NCBI RefSeq assembly: GCF_003797835.1
Contig: NZ_RKMF01000006.1
Coordinates: 124,001-188,000, forward strand
DNA: 64,000 nt
Source of the DNA: Kocuria soli
GTDB taxonomy: Bacteria > Actinomycetota > Actinomycetes > Actinomycetales > Micrococcaceae
Direction: 5' to 3'
Position 1 is the stretch's first letter; the number at the start of each line of letters is the position of its first letter. The notes beneath the pieces are model-generated. The model was given only the letters and a program-made list of their open reading frames with translations. It was not told the DNA's origin and searched no databases. The position numbers were made by a program, and so were the translations under genes. This document shows, piece by piece, positions 41,354 to 50,980 of the stretch.

Positions 41354-43300
41354 ATGACCGGACAGTCGACAGCCACGACCGCGACCACTGCGCGCATCGT
41401 ATGGGACACCGCGGACAAGTTCCTCCGCAACGTGGTCGAGCCGCAGGAGTACGGCGACTACATCCTCCCGTTCACCGTCCTGCGCCGCCTGGAGTGTCTG
41501 CTCGCAGAGACAAAGAGCGACGTGATCGCGTTCGTGCGTGATCTCGGCGAGATGCCGCCGCACCTGATCGACATCGCGGTCCGCGACCGGTTCAAGCTGA
41601 GCTTCTTCAACGTCTCGGAGCTTGATCTGGCGACGATCGCGTCGGTCGACGACAACGTGGACAAGTCGCTGACGAGCTACGTCGCAGGCTTCTCGAACAA
41701 CATCGCCGACATCTGGAACGCCTTCGAGTTCCCGACGCTCGTGACCAAGCTCGCCTCGGCGAACCGGCTGCACGCCGTCGTGAAGCACTTCTCGACCCTT
41801 CCGCTCGGACCCGACCAGGTCTCGAACACCGCGATGGGCGACATCTTCGAGGACGTCATGTACCGGGCCTTCGACAAGAAGGGCAAGGGCGCGGGTGCGT
41901 TCTACACCCCGCGCGACGCGATCAAGCTCATGGTCGACGTGCTGTTCGCCGCGGACGAGGACTCGCTCGTGGGGGAGAGCACGCTGCGCTCGATCTACGA
42001 CCCCACCGCGGGATCGGGCGGCATGCTGCTCGTAGGCCAGGACGCGCTCAAGGCGCTGAACCCCGACATCAGGGTGACACTCTTCGGCCAGGAGCTCATG
42101 CCGTCTGCGTATGCGCTCGGCAAGGCGGACCTGCTTATCCAGGGCGGCCGGCCCGATGCGATCCGCATGGGTGACACGCTCATCCACGATGAGTACGAGG
42201 GGCAGACCTTCGACTACGTGCTGTCGAACCCTCCGTTCGGCAGCGACTGGGGCGTACAGGAGAAGGAGGTCCGCGCGCAGGCGAAGGTCGATGGCTCGAG
42301 GTTCAGCCACGGCCTGCCGTCGAAGTCCGACGGGCAGATGCTCTTCCTCGCGCACTGCGCCTCGAAGCTCACCCCGGCCGGTAAGCATGGCCACGGCGGG
42401 CGCGCCGCGGTGGTCTCGAACGCCTCTCCGCTGTTCACCAGCGACAAGGGCCCGAACCAGATCAGGCAGTGGCTGTTCGACGAGGACCTCATCGACGCGA
42501 TCATCGCGCTGCCCACGCAAATGTTCTACGGCACCGGGATCGCGACGTACATCTGGATCCTCGACACCAACAAGGACACCAAGCGCCAGGGCAAGATCCA
42601 GCTCATCGACGGATCGGACCTCTGGGATCCGATGCGCAAGCCCATGGGTGACAAGCGTCGCTACGTCTCCGATGGCAAGCGCGAGGCGATCCTGCGCGCG
42701 TACCGCGACTTCGAGTACGCGGACGAGACGATCTCGAAGGTGCTGCGGCCTGCGGACTTCCAGTTCCTCGACGTGCCGGTGTACAAGCAGGCGCGGCTCG
42801 CCACTGTCGTGAGCGACGAGGCGATCGAGACGCTTCTCGAGCGCAAGGACTTCACCGAGGAGCACGCGGACGTGCTGCGCTCGCTCGACGGCTCGCCGTG
42901 GAACGGCCTCGCCACTGCCTGGCCGCAGCGTGCGAAGGTGTCGGGGCTGAAGGTGCCCGTGACGCAGATCGACGCCGTCATGAAGGCCGTCGGCGTCGAG
43001 GATGAGGGCGCACCCGTTGCGGTCGACCGCAAGGGGAACGCCGTCATCGCCGACGGGTGGAAGATCACCGAGCGCGTGCCCCTCAGTGAAGACCTCGACG
43101 AGCACATGAAGCGGGAGGTGCTTCCGTTCGCTCCCGACGCGCAGTGGGACGAGAGTGCGGCGAAGGCCGGCAACGAGGTCCCGTTCACGCGCCTGTTCTA
43201 CGTGCCGGAGGAGCCGCGCGACCTCGCCGAGATCGACGCCGACGTCAAGCGTGTCATGGGTGAGCTTGCCGCGATGTTCGAGGCGGTGAGTGGAAAGTGA
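41354..43300 (+). CDS. hsdM: type I restriction-modification DNA methyltransferase (M subunit)
   Basis: A 648-residue N6-adenine methyltransferase subunit. An N-terminal helical HsdM_N domain (IVWDTADKFLRNVVEPQEYGDYILPFTVLRRLE) is followed by the SAM motif DPTAGSGGMLL (motif I) and catalytic NPPFGSDW (motif IV). The C-terminus extends about 130 residues beyond common HsdM proteins. It methylates host sites with HsdS and forms the restriction complex with HsdR. The ATG at 41354 is chosen as the family-like start; an in-frame GTG at 41213 is rejected. It overlaps hsdS by 4 bp. Confidence 0.95.
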   Translation: MTGQSTATTATTARIVWDTADKFLRNVVEPQEYGDYILPFTVLRRLECLLAETKSDVIAFVRDLGEMPPHLIDIAVRDRFKLSFFNVSELDLATIASVDDNVDKSLTSYVAGFSNNIADIWNAFEFPTLVTKLASANRLHAVVKHFSTLPLGPDQVSNTAMGDIFEDVMYRAFDKKGKGAGAFYTPRDAIKLMVDVLFAADEDSLVGESTLRSIYDPTAGSGGMLLVGQDALKALNPDIRVTLFGQELMPSAYALGKADLLIQGGRPDAIRMGDTLIHDEYEGQTFDYVLSNPPFGSDWGVQEKEVRAQAKVDGSRFSHGLPSKSDGQMLFLAHCASKLTPAGKHGHGGRAAVVSNASPLFTSDKGPNQIRQWLFDEDLIDAIIALPTQMFYGTGIATYIWILDTNKDTKRQGKIQLIDGSDLWDPMRKPMGDKRRYVSDGKREAILRAYRDFEYADETISKVLRPADFQFLDVPVYKQARLATVVSDEAIETLLERKDFTEEHADVLRSLDGSPWNGLATAWPQRAKVSGLKVPVTQIDAVMKAVGVEDEGAPVAVDRKGNAVIADGWKITERVPLSEDLDEHMKREVLPFAPDAQWDESAAKAGNEVPFTRLFYVPEEPRDLAEIDADVKRVMGELAAMFEAVSGK

Positions 43301-44439
43301 CGAGCTACGCACCGTTCTGGTCCTTGGCGACGCTCATCTCTGATTCCGCAGATCCGGCGGACTTCCAGGTCTCCCTCGAGGACATGATCTCGGACTCGGG
43401 CCGGCTTGTCGATGATGAGCTCTCCCATTACGCCTCGAAAGGAACCCCCTTCATCGCCGGGGACGTGCTGTTCGGCAAGCTGCGGCCCTACCTCGCGAAG
43501 TACTGGCACGCAGATCGCTCAGGAACCGCGGGCGGCGATATCCATGTGTATCGCCCCACCGCTGGCATCGACTCCACATACCTCAGCTACGTCGTAGGCA
43601 GCCGCAACTTCGTCAAGTTCGCGGATGCGGCTTCCAAGGGTGTCAAGATGCCACGCGCTGAATGGATGGGACTTCGCGAGCTGAGCGTCTATCGGCCCGA
43701 CCTTCGCACCCAGAAGCGCATCGCCGACTACCTCGACCGCGAGACGGGCGAGATCGACGCGATGTTGGCGAGGATGGACGAGCTCACGCAGACGTTGGAG
43801 GCGCGTCGGAGATCCGTGATTGATCGCGAGTTGATGCCGTATGTCGGTGTTTCGACGGCTCGTCTCGGTCTTGTGGCCGAGGCGATCACCGGCCTGACAT
43901 ATGCGCCGGCTGACGTAGTGGACTTAGGTGGGACCGTCGTGCATCGGTCTGGAAGCATCCAGAACTCACGGATCGACAGAAGTGATCTTGTCCGCGTTGC
44001 GACTTCGATCCCTGAAAGGCTTCGACTCCGCAACGGAGACCTGCTCGTGTGCAGTCGGAACGGAAGCGCACACCTGGTCGGTAAGAACGCACTTATCGGT
44101 GCTGGAGAAGTGGACGAGACCTGGGGAGCCTTCATGACGGTGCTCCGTTCACCCAACAACCGGTACGTGCGGTGGTACTTGCAGTCCACGTTATTTGCGG
44201 ATGAGCGCAGCCAGTACTCGACCTCGACGATCAATCAGCTCACGATTGGAATGATCAATCGGATGGAGATCCCGTTCCCGGACCCCACTGAACAGACTCG
44301 CATCGCCGATCACCTCGATGAGGTCACCGGAAAGATCGAGCAGCTGGTCGCGAAGACCGCGGAGCTGAAGAACCTCCTCATCGAGCGCCGAGCGGCGCTC
44401 ATCACCGACGTTGTCACCGGAAAGAAGCAGGTGCCCTGA
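43297..44439 (+). CDS. hsdS: type I restriction-modification specificity subunit
   Basis: A 380-residue HsdS with two target-recognition domains and two conserved spacers. TRD1 is residues 1-140, then helix QKRIADYLDRETGEIDAM. TRD2 is residues about 185-335, then QTRIADHLDEVTGKIEQL. The paired helices set the gap in a bipartite recognition site. The TRD2 segment is less GC-rich than the rest, consistent with domain exchange. The start overlaps the hsdM stop (ATGA). Confidence 0.94.
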   Translation: MTSYAPFWSLATLISDSADPADFQVSLEDMISDSGRLVDDELSHYASKGTPFIAGDVLFGKLRPYLAKYWHADRSGTAGGDIHVYRPTAGIDSTYLSYVVGSRNFVKFADAASKGVKMPRAEWMGLRELSVYRPDLRTQKRIADYLDRETGEIDAMLARMDELTQTLEARRRSVIDRELMPYVGVSTARLGLVAEAITGLTYAPADVVDLGGTVVHRSGSIQNSRIDRSDLVRVATSIPERLRLRNGDLLVCSRNGSAHLVGKNALIGAGEVDETWGAFMTVLRSPNNRYVRWYLQSTLFADERSQYSTSTINQLTIGMINRMEIPFPDPTEQTRIADHLDEVTGKIEQLVAKTAELKNLLIERRAALITDVVTGKKQVP

Positions 44440-47400
44440 TGAGCGATGCTCAGCTGATGGAGCTCGAGTTCGAGCAGAACCTCTGCGAGGAGCTTGCCGA
44501 GCGCGGCTGGCTCTACGAGGCGGGCGGTAGCCCGCAGGCCGCTGGCTGGGACGTGACACTGGCCATGGTTTCCCGAGATGTGCTCGCCTGGCTCGAGGCG
44601 CAGTACCCGGACGAGTACGAGAAGGCCGTGCCGGCCGATCTCGTCAACGGCCAGCGAGACGCTGCCGAGAAGAAGCTCCTGGTCCACATCACCAAGGAGC
44701 TGGCGAAGCAGACGAAGATGGACCCGATCACCGGGCACCCGGTCGGGGGGCTCCTCGGCGTGCTCCGCAAGGGTTTCTCGTACGCGCAGGTCGGTCGGCC
44801 CGCGGCGAAGTTCGGCCCTCTGATGGCGTTCCCGCCGGCGAACCCGAATCTCACTGAGGTCGTCGAGCAGGCGGACGCGGTCCGGCTGCGGATCCTGCGA
44901 CAGGTCCGCTTCGACATCACGACGAACGAGACGATCGACGTCGTGCTCACCGCGAACGGCCTGCCGATTGTGACGATGGAGCTGAAGACTGACAACACCC
45001 AGAGCGTCCAGCACGCGATCCGGCAGTACCAGCAGGATCGCGTGCCCGGCAAGAACCGTGCGCTGCTCGCGCCGGGCCGGGCGCTGGTTCACTTCGCCGT
45101 CTCGAACGACCTGGTGTTCATGGCGACGAAGCTCGCCGGGGCCGACACCGTGTTCCTGCCGTTCAACCAGGGCGACGACGGACACGAGGGCAACCCGCCC
45201 TCGAAGACCGGCTCGGCGACGAACTACCTGTGGCGCGAGATCCTCGACCGTCCGACGTTCATGCGCATCCTCAAGGACTACGCCCTCTTCGAGCCCGGCA
45301 AGTCGGGTAAGAAGGACGGCCGCCTGGTCTTCCCGCGCTTCCACCAGCTGCGCGCTGTCGAGCGCGTCGTCGCTGACATCGAGAAGAACGGGCCGGGAGC
45401 CAAGTATCTCATCTGGCACTCTGCGGGCTCGGGCAAGACGAAGACGATCGCGTGGCTGAGCCACCGCCTCATCCGGCACATGGACGCGCAGAGCCGGTCG
45501 ACGTTCGACTCGGTCATCGTCGTCACCGATCGCACGGTGCTGGACGAGAACATCCGCGATGACATGAGCCTCGTCCAGTCCTCCAAGGGCCTGGTGGTCT
45601 CGGTCGGGGAGAAGTCCGGGGCGAAGTCGCCGCAGCTGAAGAAGGCGCTCCTCGAGGGTGACCACGTCATCACCTGCACGCTGCAGACCTTCCCCGAGGT
45701 CATGAAGCTCATCGAGAACACGGATGCTCTGCGTGGCCGCCGCTGGGCGGTCATCGCCGACGAGGCCCACTCCTCGCAGACCGGAGCGAGCGCCCGCAAG
45801 CTCAAGGAGCTGCTCGCCGACACCGTGGGCGTCGACTTCGACGAGGACGACATCGACGCCGAGCTGTCGGCCGAGGATCTGCTGCGCGCGAAGAACAGCG
45901 CCGTAGCGAACGCCGCGAACATCACCTTCGTCGCCCTGACTGCGACCCCGAAGGCGAAGACGCTGCGCCTTTTCGGCACCCGCGACGAGGAGACCGACCG
46001 CTGGGAGGCCTTCGACACCTACACGATGGCTCAGGCGATCGAGGAGGGCTTCATCCTCGACGTGCTGCAGAACTACTCCACCTACGACATGTTCCTGCGT
46101 GTGAAGAACGCTCTCGGTGAGACCGAGGAGATGCAGGTCAACACCGGCGAGGCTGTGACGAACATCGTCAAGTACGCCCGGCTCCACCCGACCTCGGTCG
46201 CGCAGAAGGTGCGCGTGGTCGTCGAGCACTTCCGCCGCAACGTCATGCACCTGCTCGGCGGCGAGGCGCGCGCCATGGTCGTCACCGGCACGCGCATGGA
46301 GGCCTACACCTGGTGGCAGAAGATGAACGAGTACATCGCCGAGTCCGGGTACACCGACATGGAGACCCTCGTCGCGTTCTCCGGCTCGCTTCCCGGTCCG
46401 ACGGGCGAGCAGGTCACCGAGGTGTCGCTGAACGGCCTCAGCGATGTCGCCAGCGCCTTCCGCGAGGAGGGCGTCTACAAGGTGCTGATCGTCGCGAACA
46501 AGTTCCAGACCGGGTTCGACGAGCCGCGCCTGATGGCGATGTATGTCGACAAGGTCCTCACCGGGATCACGACCGTGCAGACGCTCTCGCGGTTGAACCG
46601 GATGTATCCAGGCAAGACTGCGCCGATGGTCGTGGACTTCATGAACTCCCCGGCGCAGATCCAGGAGGACTTCAAGCTCTACTACGAGGACGCGCACGTC
46701 AGCGGTGAGATCGACCCGAATGCGCTCTACACGCTTGCCGAGCGCCTGGACACCGCGGGCCATTACGACGAAAGCGGACTCGAAGCCGTGGTCCGGGCCT
46801 ACCTCGACGGCCTCGGTGGTGAGAAGATCTCACGCGCCATCACGCCCATCGTCCAGAGCTGGCAGGGTGCGTGGAATCAGGCGGTGCTCGCCAAGGACAA
46901 GGAGGCCCGTGAGCGTCTCGAGGCGTTCCGCTCGGACGTGATCAGCTATCGCAACGCCTGGCAGTTCCTCAGCCAGATCGTCGACTACGACGACGCGTTC
47001 CTGGCCGAACGTGCCGTGCTCACCACGCTGCTCGCGCGTCGGCTCCACACCGACGGCGTCACGGTCGACTTCAGCTACCTCGACGGCGTCCAGCTCTCCG
47101 GCGTGAGCCTGCGTCCCTCGGCGATCGAGGAGGACCACTCTCTGAGCGAGGGAAGTGACCAGGGGATCAAGCTCCCCGCGTTCGACAGCGAGCCCGGCGG
47201 CGGCAAGGCCGCACCGAAGCGCGGGCCGCTGGAAGAGGCGATCGACGCCGTCAACGCACTCTTCTCTGCCAAGGGCATCGATGTCAGCGGCGACAGCGTC
47301 GCCGGATTCATCACGACGTTCTGGGGCTACCTCGACGGCGACGACGAGGCTGTGGCGATGGCGAGGAACAACACCGCGGCGCAGCTGAAGTCCTCCGAGG

Positions 47401-47567
47401 ACTTCTCCAACGCCGTGGGCCTGGCGATGTACAGGGCCGTGCGCGAGTCCCAGGAGATCCAGGCGTACATGGCTGACCCGGCGTTCCTCAATGAGATCGC
47501 CGACATCGCGGCAGATGCGCTGCGCGCTCAGCACACGCGGAACGAGCAGGCCGGAGTCGGCGCATGA
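44439..47567 (+). CDS. hsdR: type I restriction endonuclease R subunit
   Basis: A 1042-residue HsdR. The N-terminal nuclease is about residues 20-260 with the DxxL...ExK core (IDVVLTANGLPIVTMELKTDN). An SF2 translocase follows: Walker A HSAGSGKTKT (near 327), DEAH (near 441), ALTATPK, and helicase C-terminal motifs including NKFQTGFDEPRLMAMYVDK and QTLSRLNR. A helical C-terminal domain contacts HsdM/HsdS. It cuts unmodified DNA after ATP-driven translocation. Its ATG overlaps the hsdS stop by one base (TGATG). Confidence 0.96.
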   Translation: MSDAQLMELEFEQNLCEELAERGWLYEAGGSPQAAGWDVTLAMVSRDVLAWLEAQYPDEYEKAVPADLVNGQRDAAEKKLLVHITKELAKQTKMDPITGHPVGGLLGVLRKGFSYAQVGRPAAKFGPLMAFPPANPNLTEVVEQADAVRLRILRQVRFDITTNETIDVVLTANGLPIVTMELKTDNTQSVQHAIRQYQQDRVPGKNRALLAPGRALVHFAVSNDLVFMATKLAGADTVFLPFNQGDDGHEGNPPSKTGSATNYLWREILDRPTFMRILKDYALFEPGKSGKKDGRLVFPRFHQLRAVERVVADIEKNGPGAKYLIWHSAGSGKTKTIAWLSHRLIRHMDAQSRSTFDSVIVVTDRTVLDENIRDDMSLVQSSKGLVVSVGEKSGAKSPQLKKALLEGDHVITCTLQTFPEVMKLIENTDALRGRRWAVIADEAHSSQTGASARKLKELLADTVGVDFDEDDIDAELSAEDLLRAKNSAVANAANITFVALTATPKAKTLRLFGTRDEETDRWEAFDTYTMAQAIEEGFILDVLQNYSTYDMFLRVKNALGETEEMQVNTGEAVTNIVKYARLHPTSVAQKVRVVVEHFRRNVMHLLGGEARAMVVTGTRMEAYTWWQKMNEYIAESGYTDMETLVAFSGSLPGPTGEQVTEVSLNGLSDVASAFREEGVYKVLIVANKFQTGFDEPRLMAMYVDKVLTGITTVQTLSRLNRMYPGKTAPMVVDFMNSPAQIQEDFKLYYEDAHVSGEIDPNALYTLAERLDTAGHYDESGLEAVVRAYLDGLGGEKISRAITPIVQSWQGAWNQAVLAKDKEARERLEAFRSDVISYRNAWQFLSQIVDYDDAFLAERAVLTTLLARRLHTDGVTVDFSYLDGVQLSGVSLRPSAIEEDHSLSEGSDQGIKLPAFDSEPGGGKAAPKRGPLEEAIDAVNALFSAKGIDVSGDSVAGFITTFWGYLDGDDEAVAMARNNTAAQLKSSEDFSNAVGLAMYRAVRESQEIQAYMADPAFLNEIADIAADALRAQHTRNEQAGVGA

Positions 47568-47764
47568 ACGCGGTCGGCCTGGGCGCGGTGATTCGCGACG
47601 CGCGGAAGAAGCAGGGGCTCTCTCAGGACGAGCTCGCCGAGAAGGCGGGTCTGTCCCGGCCGACCGTCGCCCGCGTCGAGCGCGGCGACGACGTGTCGAC
47701 GGCGACCATCACCAAGCTCGCCGAGGTGCTCGGCCTGGCACTCAAGCTCGAGGAGCGCGGTTGA
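47564..47764 (+). CDS. XRE-family HTH protein, last gene of the hsd operon
   Basis: A 66-residue lone helix-turn-helix: RDARKKQGLSQDELAEKAGLSRPTVARVERGDDVSTATITKLAEVLGL. The ATG overlaps the hsdR stop (ATGA). A controller role for the RM operon is likely, perhaps at the CTGATAC repeats upstream of hsdM. The sequence has no toxin partner, so a HipB-like role is less likely. Confidence 0.85.
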   Translation: MNAVGLGAVIRDARKKQGLSQDELAEKAGLSRPTVARVERGDDVSTATITKLAEVLGLALKLEERG

Positions 47765-47923
47765 TCTGAGCTGACATCACAGTCGGCAGCGCAATCAGCC
47801 CCTGACTGGGCAAGCTCTATCGATCGTTGAGCATAGACCGATCTCATGGAAGAGGGGCCAAGGTGATGCCCTCCACGCTGTCATCGCACAGAGCCATACC
47901 ACGCAGAGGGGCGCGGCACGCCG

Positions 47924-49417
47924 ATGAATGAGCCCGGCGTGCACCGCGTGGCGCTGTATGCCCGTCAGTCCAAGGCCGATGCGATGGGCATCGACCGCCA
48001 GCTCTCGGCGATGCGGGTCCTGGTGCGCTCGCGGGGCTGGGAAGCCGTCGAGTCGTTCGTCGACGACGACGTCTCCGCGAGTGCGAGCCGCGGCGGGGAC
48101 ACAGCCTGGGCCAGGATGCTCGCGGCGGCGGATGCAGGCAAGGTCGACACCGTCGTCGCGGTCGATCTGGACCGGCTGCTGCGCAGCACGCAAGACCTGA
48201 TCACCCTGATCGACCACAGCCTCGTCGCAGTGACCCTGGACGGCGAGATCGACCTCTCCACAGGTGACGGCGAGTTCCGCGCGACCATGCTCGCCGCTAT
48301 CGCCCGCTTCGAGGTCAGACGCAAGTCCGAACGCCAGGTCCGCGCCTCGGTGCAGCGCGCCCGACGCGGTCAGGTCCCCTCGGGCATGCGCTCCCTTGGA
48401 TACGCCACGGATGGCGCGGTGATCGAGCGCGAGGCCGACGTCGTGCGGGAGATCTTCCGGCTGTTCGCCAGTTACGAGGCACCTTCGCGCTCATCCATCG
48501 CCCGTGCGCTGTCTGGGGAGCGGAGTCCGGGCCTGCCCTCGACCTTGACGCATGTGCCCAAGCAGAGCCGGACGGTGGCGATCGAGCGCAACGAGCGCCG
48601 ACTCGCGGCCGGCCTTGAGCTGAAGCCCGTGCCGCACGACGGGGCGTGGTCTCCCAACACCATCCGGGCCCTGCTGGTGAACCCGCGGTACGCCGGTTAC
48701 GCGGTGTACACGGGCAAGGATGCGGCCGGGGCCCGGGCCGGTCCGATCGTCCGCGACGAGAACGGCGATCCGGTTCGGGGTCGGTGGGAGCCGATCGTGG
48801 ACGAGGCGATCTGGCGCGCGGCGCAGCGTCGTCTGGCTGGCCAAGCCGAGGCGGCGGGGAGCGCTGGCATGCTGGAACGCCGGCACCTCGGATCGGGCCT
48901 CTACCTCTGCGACACGTGCAGCTCGTTGGTGAGTGCGCACAGCCGCAGCTACCGGCGTCGAGGCCATATCGCACGCTCGCGCGACCTCGTCGAGGCCTAC
49001 GTGCTCGTCGCCGTGGCCGAGCGTGTCGTCGATGTCGAGCCGATCGACCTCGTGCCGGCGGGGGAGAGCCCACATCTGCTGCAGTTGCGGACCGAGGTGG
49101 TCAGATACCGAGCGCGTCTGCGGAGAGTCGAGGCCGACTACGACGAGGGTTTCGTCGAGGCACACGACCTGGCCCGAGTCCGACGGAGCCTCGGGCCCTT
49201 GCTCGCCGAGCTGGAGAGCGAGGCTCAGTCGCTGGTCGCCGACGAGGACCTTGCGCAGCTCTTGGCGTCACAGGATCGGGCGCAGGAACTGCGGCTCGCT
49301 CCGCTCGAGGTGCAGCGCAAGATCGTCGCGACCTTGTACGAGGTGCGCCTCAAGAAGCAGAGTCGAGGCCGCAAGGGTCTCGACCCCGACACGGTCGTGC
49401 TGGTGCCCCGGCGCTGA
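47924..49417 (+). CDS. serine recombinase (large, resolvase/integrase type)
   Basis: A 497-residue site-specific recombinase. The catalytic domain is residues 8-150 with RVALYARQSKADAMGIDRQL (Ser16) and VAVDLDRLLRSTQDL. The recombinase domain follows (PSGMRSLGYATDGAVIEREADVVREIFRLF; IRALLVNPRYAGYAVYTGK). The zinc-ribbon region keeps only one pair (LCDTC), and the second Cys pair expected before RRRGHI is missing. A coiled coil lies near residues 385-440. Its stop is 206 bp from the ychF-end copy C, so it is the best candidate integrase of the inner element. Confidence 0.9.
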   Translation: MNEPGVHRVALYARQSKADAMGIDRQLSAMRVLVRSRGWEAVESFVDDDVSASASRGGDTAWARMLAAADAGKVDTVVAVDLDRLLRSTQDLITLIDHSLVAVTLDGEIDLSTGDGEFRATMLAAIARFEVRRKSERQVRASVQRARRGQVPSGMRSLGYATDGAVIEREADVVREIFRLFASYEAPSRSSIARALSGERSPGLPSTLTHVPKQSRTVAIERNERRLAAGLELKPVPHDGAWSPNTIRALLVNPRYAGYAVYTGKDAAGARAGPIVRDENGDPVRGRWEPIVDEAIWRAAQRRLAGQAEAAGSAGMLERRHLGSGLYLCDTCSSLVSAHSRSYRRRGHIARSRDLVEAYVLVAVAERVVDVEPIDLVPAGESPHLLQLRTEVVRYRARLRRVEADYDEGFVEAHDLARVRRSLGPLLAELESEAQSLVADEDLAQLLASQDRAQELRLAPLEVQRKIVATLYEVRLKKQSRGRKGLDPDTVVLVPRR

Positions 49418-49753
49418 CGGATCGCAGCGGTACCGATGCCGGGCCCCAGAAACGATGCCTTCCGAACGAGCGTCACGGTCCCCGCCGAGACCGTCTGATA
49501 TCACTCGAATGCCCCCAGAAGAGCGATCTCGCATACTGTTTCCAGGTCACCTGGTCTTCCTTCTGGCCAACGCAAACGCTGAGATCTGAGCCTTCTCGCA
49601 GGTCGTGAACCAACCCGAGACACACGGTGGAGTTCCGGTTCAACGTGTGAGCGAGTCGCCGTTCACCCTCGCGACCGGGTGAGTTCCTCTGCGAACTCCG
49701 TCAGGAACTGGTCGCCAGCCGCCGTGCTGCGGGGGGTGCCTCTATGGTTTCCG
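49418..49753. other. non-coding stretch with copy C and the IS110 3' flank
   Basis: No gene is supported in these 336 bases. They hold the ychF-end copy C at 49624-49650 and the end-proximal flank of the IS110 element (after C). The exact IS boundary cannot be fixed, because IS110 elements lack the usual inverted repeats. Confidence 0.6.
49624..49650 (+). repeat. ychF 3'-end copy C (right attachment junction)
   Basis: ACGGTGGAGTTCCGG then TTCAACGTGTGA reads TVEFRFNV-stop, the native YchF C-terminus. GGTGGAGTTCCGG (13 bp) is identical to copy A, but the right side is the native FNV ending rather than the element ending seen at A and B. It is right-type. Confidence 0.8.
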
Positions 49754-50980
49754 TCAAGCGGCCAGGGCCACCGGTGACGGGGTCTGAGACTCGGTGGGGT
49801 CTTGGTAGAGGGTGCCGTCGCGAAGCATCGCGTAGAGGACGTCGGTCCGGCGGCGGGCCAGGGCGATGATTGCCTGGTTGTGGCGTTTGCCCTGGGCCCG
49901 TTTCCGGTCGTAGTAGGCCCTCGAGGGACCGTGGCTGAGTGAGGCGAAGGCCGAGAGGAACAGCGCCCGCTTCAGTCTCTTGTTCCCGCCTCTCGGGGCG
50001 TGTTCGCCGCGGATCGAGGTTCCCGACCGTCTCGTGACGGGGGCGATTCCGGCGTAGGAGGCCAGGTGCCCGGCATCTTGAAAGTCCTTGCCGACGACCT
50101 CGGTGAGGATCCTTGCGGCGGTCCTGACGCCGACGCCGGGCATCGAGGTCAGGACCGGGGAAAGAGGGTGGGCCTCCACGAGGGCCTCGATCTGGGTCGC
50201 CACCTGCGTCCGCTGAGCGGTGAGGGCAGCCAGCTGCCCGGCCAGGATCGGGATCACGGTGGCAGCGGCCTCGGTTCCGGCGACCACCACGGTCTGCTGC
50301 CCCAGGGCGGTGAAAATTTCCTCGGTGAGGGCCTCGGCCAACCGCGGTGCGTGTTTCTTCAGCCTCGCCCGCACATGCCCGCGCCCGGCGACCTGCAGCT
50401 TCCCCGGGGTCGGATAGCGACTGAGCAGGTCGGTCACCGCCGGGTGCGTCACCCGCGGCCCCAGGACCCGCTCCAGTGCCGGATGGATCTGGGTGAGTAT
50501 GCCTCGCAACCGGTTCGAGGTCGCGGTGATCTGGGCGGCGAGGTCATCATCGAAGCCGGCCAGCACTCCCAGCTCGGCGATCTGTTCCTCGTCCACCCGG
50601 ATGTCGCGCAGGGTGTGCGGCATCGTGCGGGCCGCCTCGGCGATGATCGCCGCGTCGCGGGCATCGGTCTTGGCCGCGCCCGGGTGCAGGTCCGCGATCC
50701 GGCGCATCGCCAGCCCGGGCAGGTACGCCACGTGTACGCCGTCGGTGGCTTGGGCGAGGGCCACCGGCAGCGCCCCGATGGTGGCCGGCTGGTCCACGAC
50801 CATCAGCACCGGCCCGTGCACGGTGGCCAGCTCCTCAAGGATGGCCCGCAGCCGAGCCTCGTCGTTGGGCAGGGACTTGTCGTAGACCGTGTTCCCAGCA
50901 GTGGTCACGGCCACGGCGTGGTGCTCGGACTTGCCGACGTCGAGGCCGACGAACACCGCCGGCAGTGGTTGCTCCGCCAT
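49754..50980 (-). mobile_element. IS110-family transposase gene
   Basis: A 408-residue DEDD transposase. The N-terminal RuvC-like domain has VFVGLDVGKSEHHAVAV (D14), VDQPATIG and the KTDARDAAIIAE motif. The C-terminal Transposase_20 domain has LTSMPGVGVRTAARILTEVVGKDF, ASYAGIAPVTRRSGTSIRGEHAPRGGNKRLKRALFLSA with the catalytic serine region. It is intact. It lies immediately beside copy C. IS110 elements use a non-coding end RNA (bridge RNA) to choose target and donor DNA. Confidence 0.95.

Noticed and set aside
41315-43312. Long minus-strand open frame opposite hsdM
   Set aside because: Mirror of HsdM codons; no domain and composition typical of antisense high-GC frames.
44310-46763. Very long minus-strand open frame opposite hsdR/hsdS
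   Set aside because: It is a high-GC shadow of the hsd genes, with Arg/Val/Leu/His-rich sequence, no motif and no start context; the plus strand carries clear HsdR motifs.
49418-49617. Possible short gene after the serine recombinase
   Set aside because: Frames of about 60-80 codons exist, but they overlap recombinase shadows and show no motif or ribosome site.
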